Source of the DNA: DATCJU01 sp036562635
GTDB lineage: Bacteria > Actinomycetota > Actinomycetes > Mycobacteriales > Pseudonocardiaceae
NCBI GenBank assembly: GCA_036562635.1
Contig: DATCJU010000133.1
Coordinates: 1-22,104, forward strand
Direction of reading: 5' to 3'
Length of the DNA stretch: 22,104 bases
Shown piece by piece: positions 21,464-22,104 of this stretch (positions are counted from its first letter, which is position 1; every line of letters starts with the position of its first letter). Under the pieces are notes generated by a model. It ran no database searches and was not told the DNA's origin. It worked only from the letters and a program-made list of their open reading frames with translations. A program made the translations under genes and the position numbers.

Positions 21464-22104
21464 GACGACAGCACCTCCTGCAGGGTCGGGTAGGACGGCT
21501 GGGCTCCCTGCCGGGTCACCGAGATCGCGGCACTGCGCACCGCGAACCGTGCCGCCGCCACCAGGTCCTCCCCGGCGGCCAGCCGGGCGGCCAGGGCCCC
21601 GGCGAACGCGTCCCCGGCACCCGTGGTGTCCACCGGCTGCACCCGGGGCGCGGGCACCAGCACCGCGCCGGACCGGTCCGCCACCAGCGCCCCCCGCTCG
21701 CCGAGGGTCACCACCACCGACCCGGGGCCCAGCGCCAGCAGCTGCTCCGCCACGGGCTCCGGGTCGGCGGCCACCTGTTCCCCCGACCGTCCTACGAGCC
21801 AGCCCGCCTCGTGCTCGTTGACCACCAGCGGGTCGAGGGCGGCCAGCACGTCGGTGTCCAGCTCGGCCACCGGCGAGAGGTTCAGCACCGGCCGGACCCC
21901 GGCCTCCGCGGCCAGCCGCACCGCCTGCGCCACCGTCGGCAGCGGCACCTCCAGCGAGGCGGCCAGCACCCGGGCCGTCCGGATCACCTCCCCGGCGGCG
22001 CACACGTCGTCCGGGGTCACCGCCGTGTTCGCCCCCGGCGACACCACGATCGAGTTCTCCCCGTCCGGGGTGACCGTGATGTAGGCGATGCCGGTGGGTC
22101 GGTC
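21460..22104 (-). CDS. rbsK: Ribokinase, N-terminal part beyond window edge
   Basis: Ribokinase phosphorylates D-ribose at O5 using ATP. The frame is open to the right edge and reads RPTGIAYITVTPDGENSIVV, then SPGANTAV, typical of the family's second quarter. Some 90-100 N-terminal residues are therefore missing. LNLSPVAELDTDVLAALDPL and VVNEHEAG are family landmarks. VDTTGAGDAFAGALAARLAA contains the catalytic Asp in GAGD. About 214 residues are seen. It forms an operon with rbsD (4-base overlap). The pfkB family also contains other sugar kinases, but pairing with rbsD makes ribokinase the best call. Confidence 0.92.
   Translation of the reverse strand, partial: DRPTGIAYITVTPDGENSIVVSPGANTAVTPDDVCAAGEVIRTARVLAASLEVPLPTVAQAVRLAAEAGVRPVLNLSPVAELDTDVLAALDPLVVNEHEAGWLVGRSGEQVAADPEPVAEQLLALGPGSVVVTLGERGALVADRSGAVLVPAPRVQPVDTTGAGDAFAGALAARLAAGEDLVAAARFAVRSAAISVTRQGAQPSYPTLQEVLSS

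Noticed and set aside
1..22104. Phage, transposon, CRISPR or toxin-antitoxin content
   Set aside because: No integrase, transposase, regular repeat array, target-site duplication or small paired toxin genes were seen. The inteins are the only mobile-type elements.

Overview
The window is high-GC actinobacterial DNA. Codons in the clear genes end mostly in G or C, GTG starts are common, -10 boxes are of the TAnnnT type, and there is a Cys-type S18 and an SSB with a Gly-rich tail ending DDPPF. The order ssb-rpsR-rplI-dnaB, the MacS-like kinase and the style of the secreted proteins suggest the Pseudonocardiaceae or a close family. That placement is inference. I see no phage, IS element, CRISPR array, tRNA or rRNA.

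Region 1 (1-5720) is a replication and translation cluster: the end of ssb, then rpsR, rplI and dnaB. A strong hairpin follows rplI. A dense same-strand cluster of DnaA-box-like 9-mers then leads directly into a -35/-10 pair that would drive dnaB. The dnaB gene encodes a 1213-residue precursor of a normal helicase of about 465 residues, interrupted by two inteins. One lies inside the Walker A loop and has the Trp/Cys/Thr signature of class 3 inteins, with no N-terminal nucleophile. The other is a standard Cys1...Asn intein further downstream. Both keep LAGLIDADG-like endonuclease segments, but the acidic catalytic position is Ala or Gly in all four motifs.

Region 2 (5720-9290) holds a short-chain dehydrogenase on the minus strand, a four-helix membrane protein, a doubtful small membrane protein in lower-GC surroundings, and a PAS-GGDEF protein whose GGDEF motif has become SGDTF.

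Region 3 (9290-15460) has two adjacent minus-strand genes for exported, low-complexity proteins (655 and 316 residues), a divergent AI-2E/PerM-family transporter that appears leaderless, and a membrane diguanylate cyclase with intact GGEEF and an RxxD inhibitory site.

Region 4 (15460-18405) is a likely operon: a MacS-like membrane histidine kinase, a NarL-type response regulator overlapping it by 4 bases, and a DUF1707 protein with a LiaF-like C-terminal half.

Region 5 (18405-22104) carries PTS enzyme I on the minus strand. A divergent TipA-like MerR regulator has a textbook 19-bp promoter spacer filled by a near-palindrome, which predicts autoregulation. The window ends in rbsK-rbsD (overlapping, minus strand), with rbsK cut by the right edge. 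Convergent gene pairs are mostly separated by long GC-rich inverted repeats that probably serve as two-way terminators.
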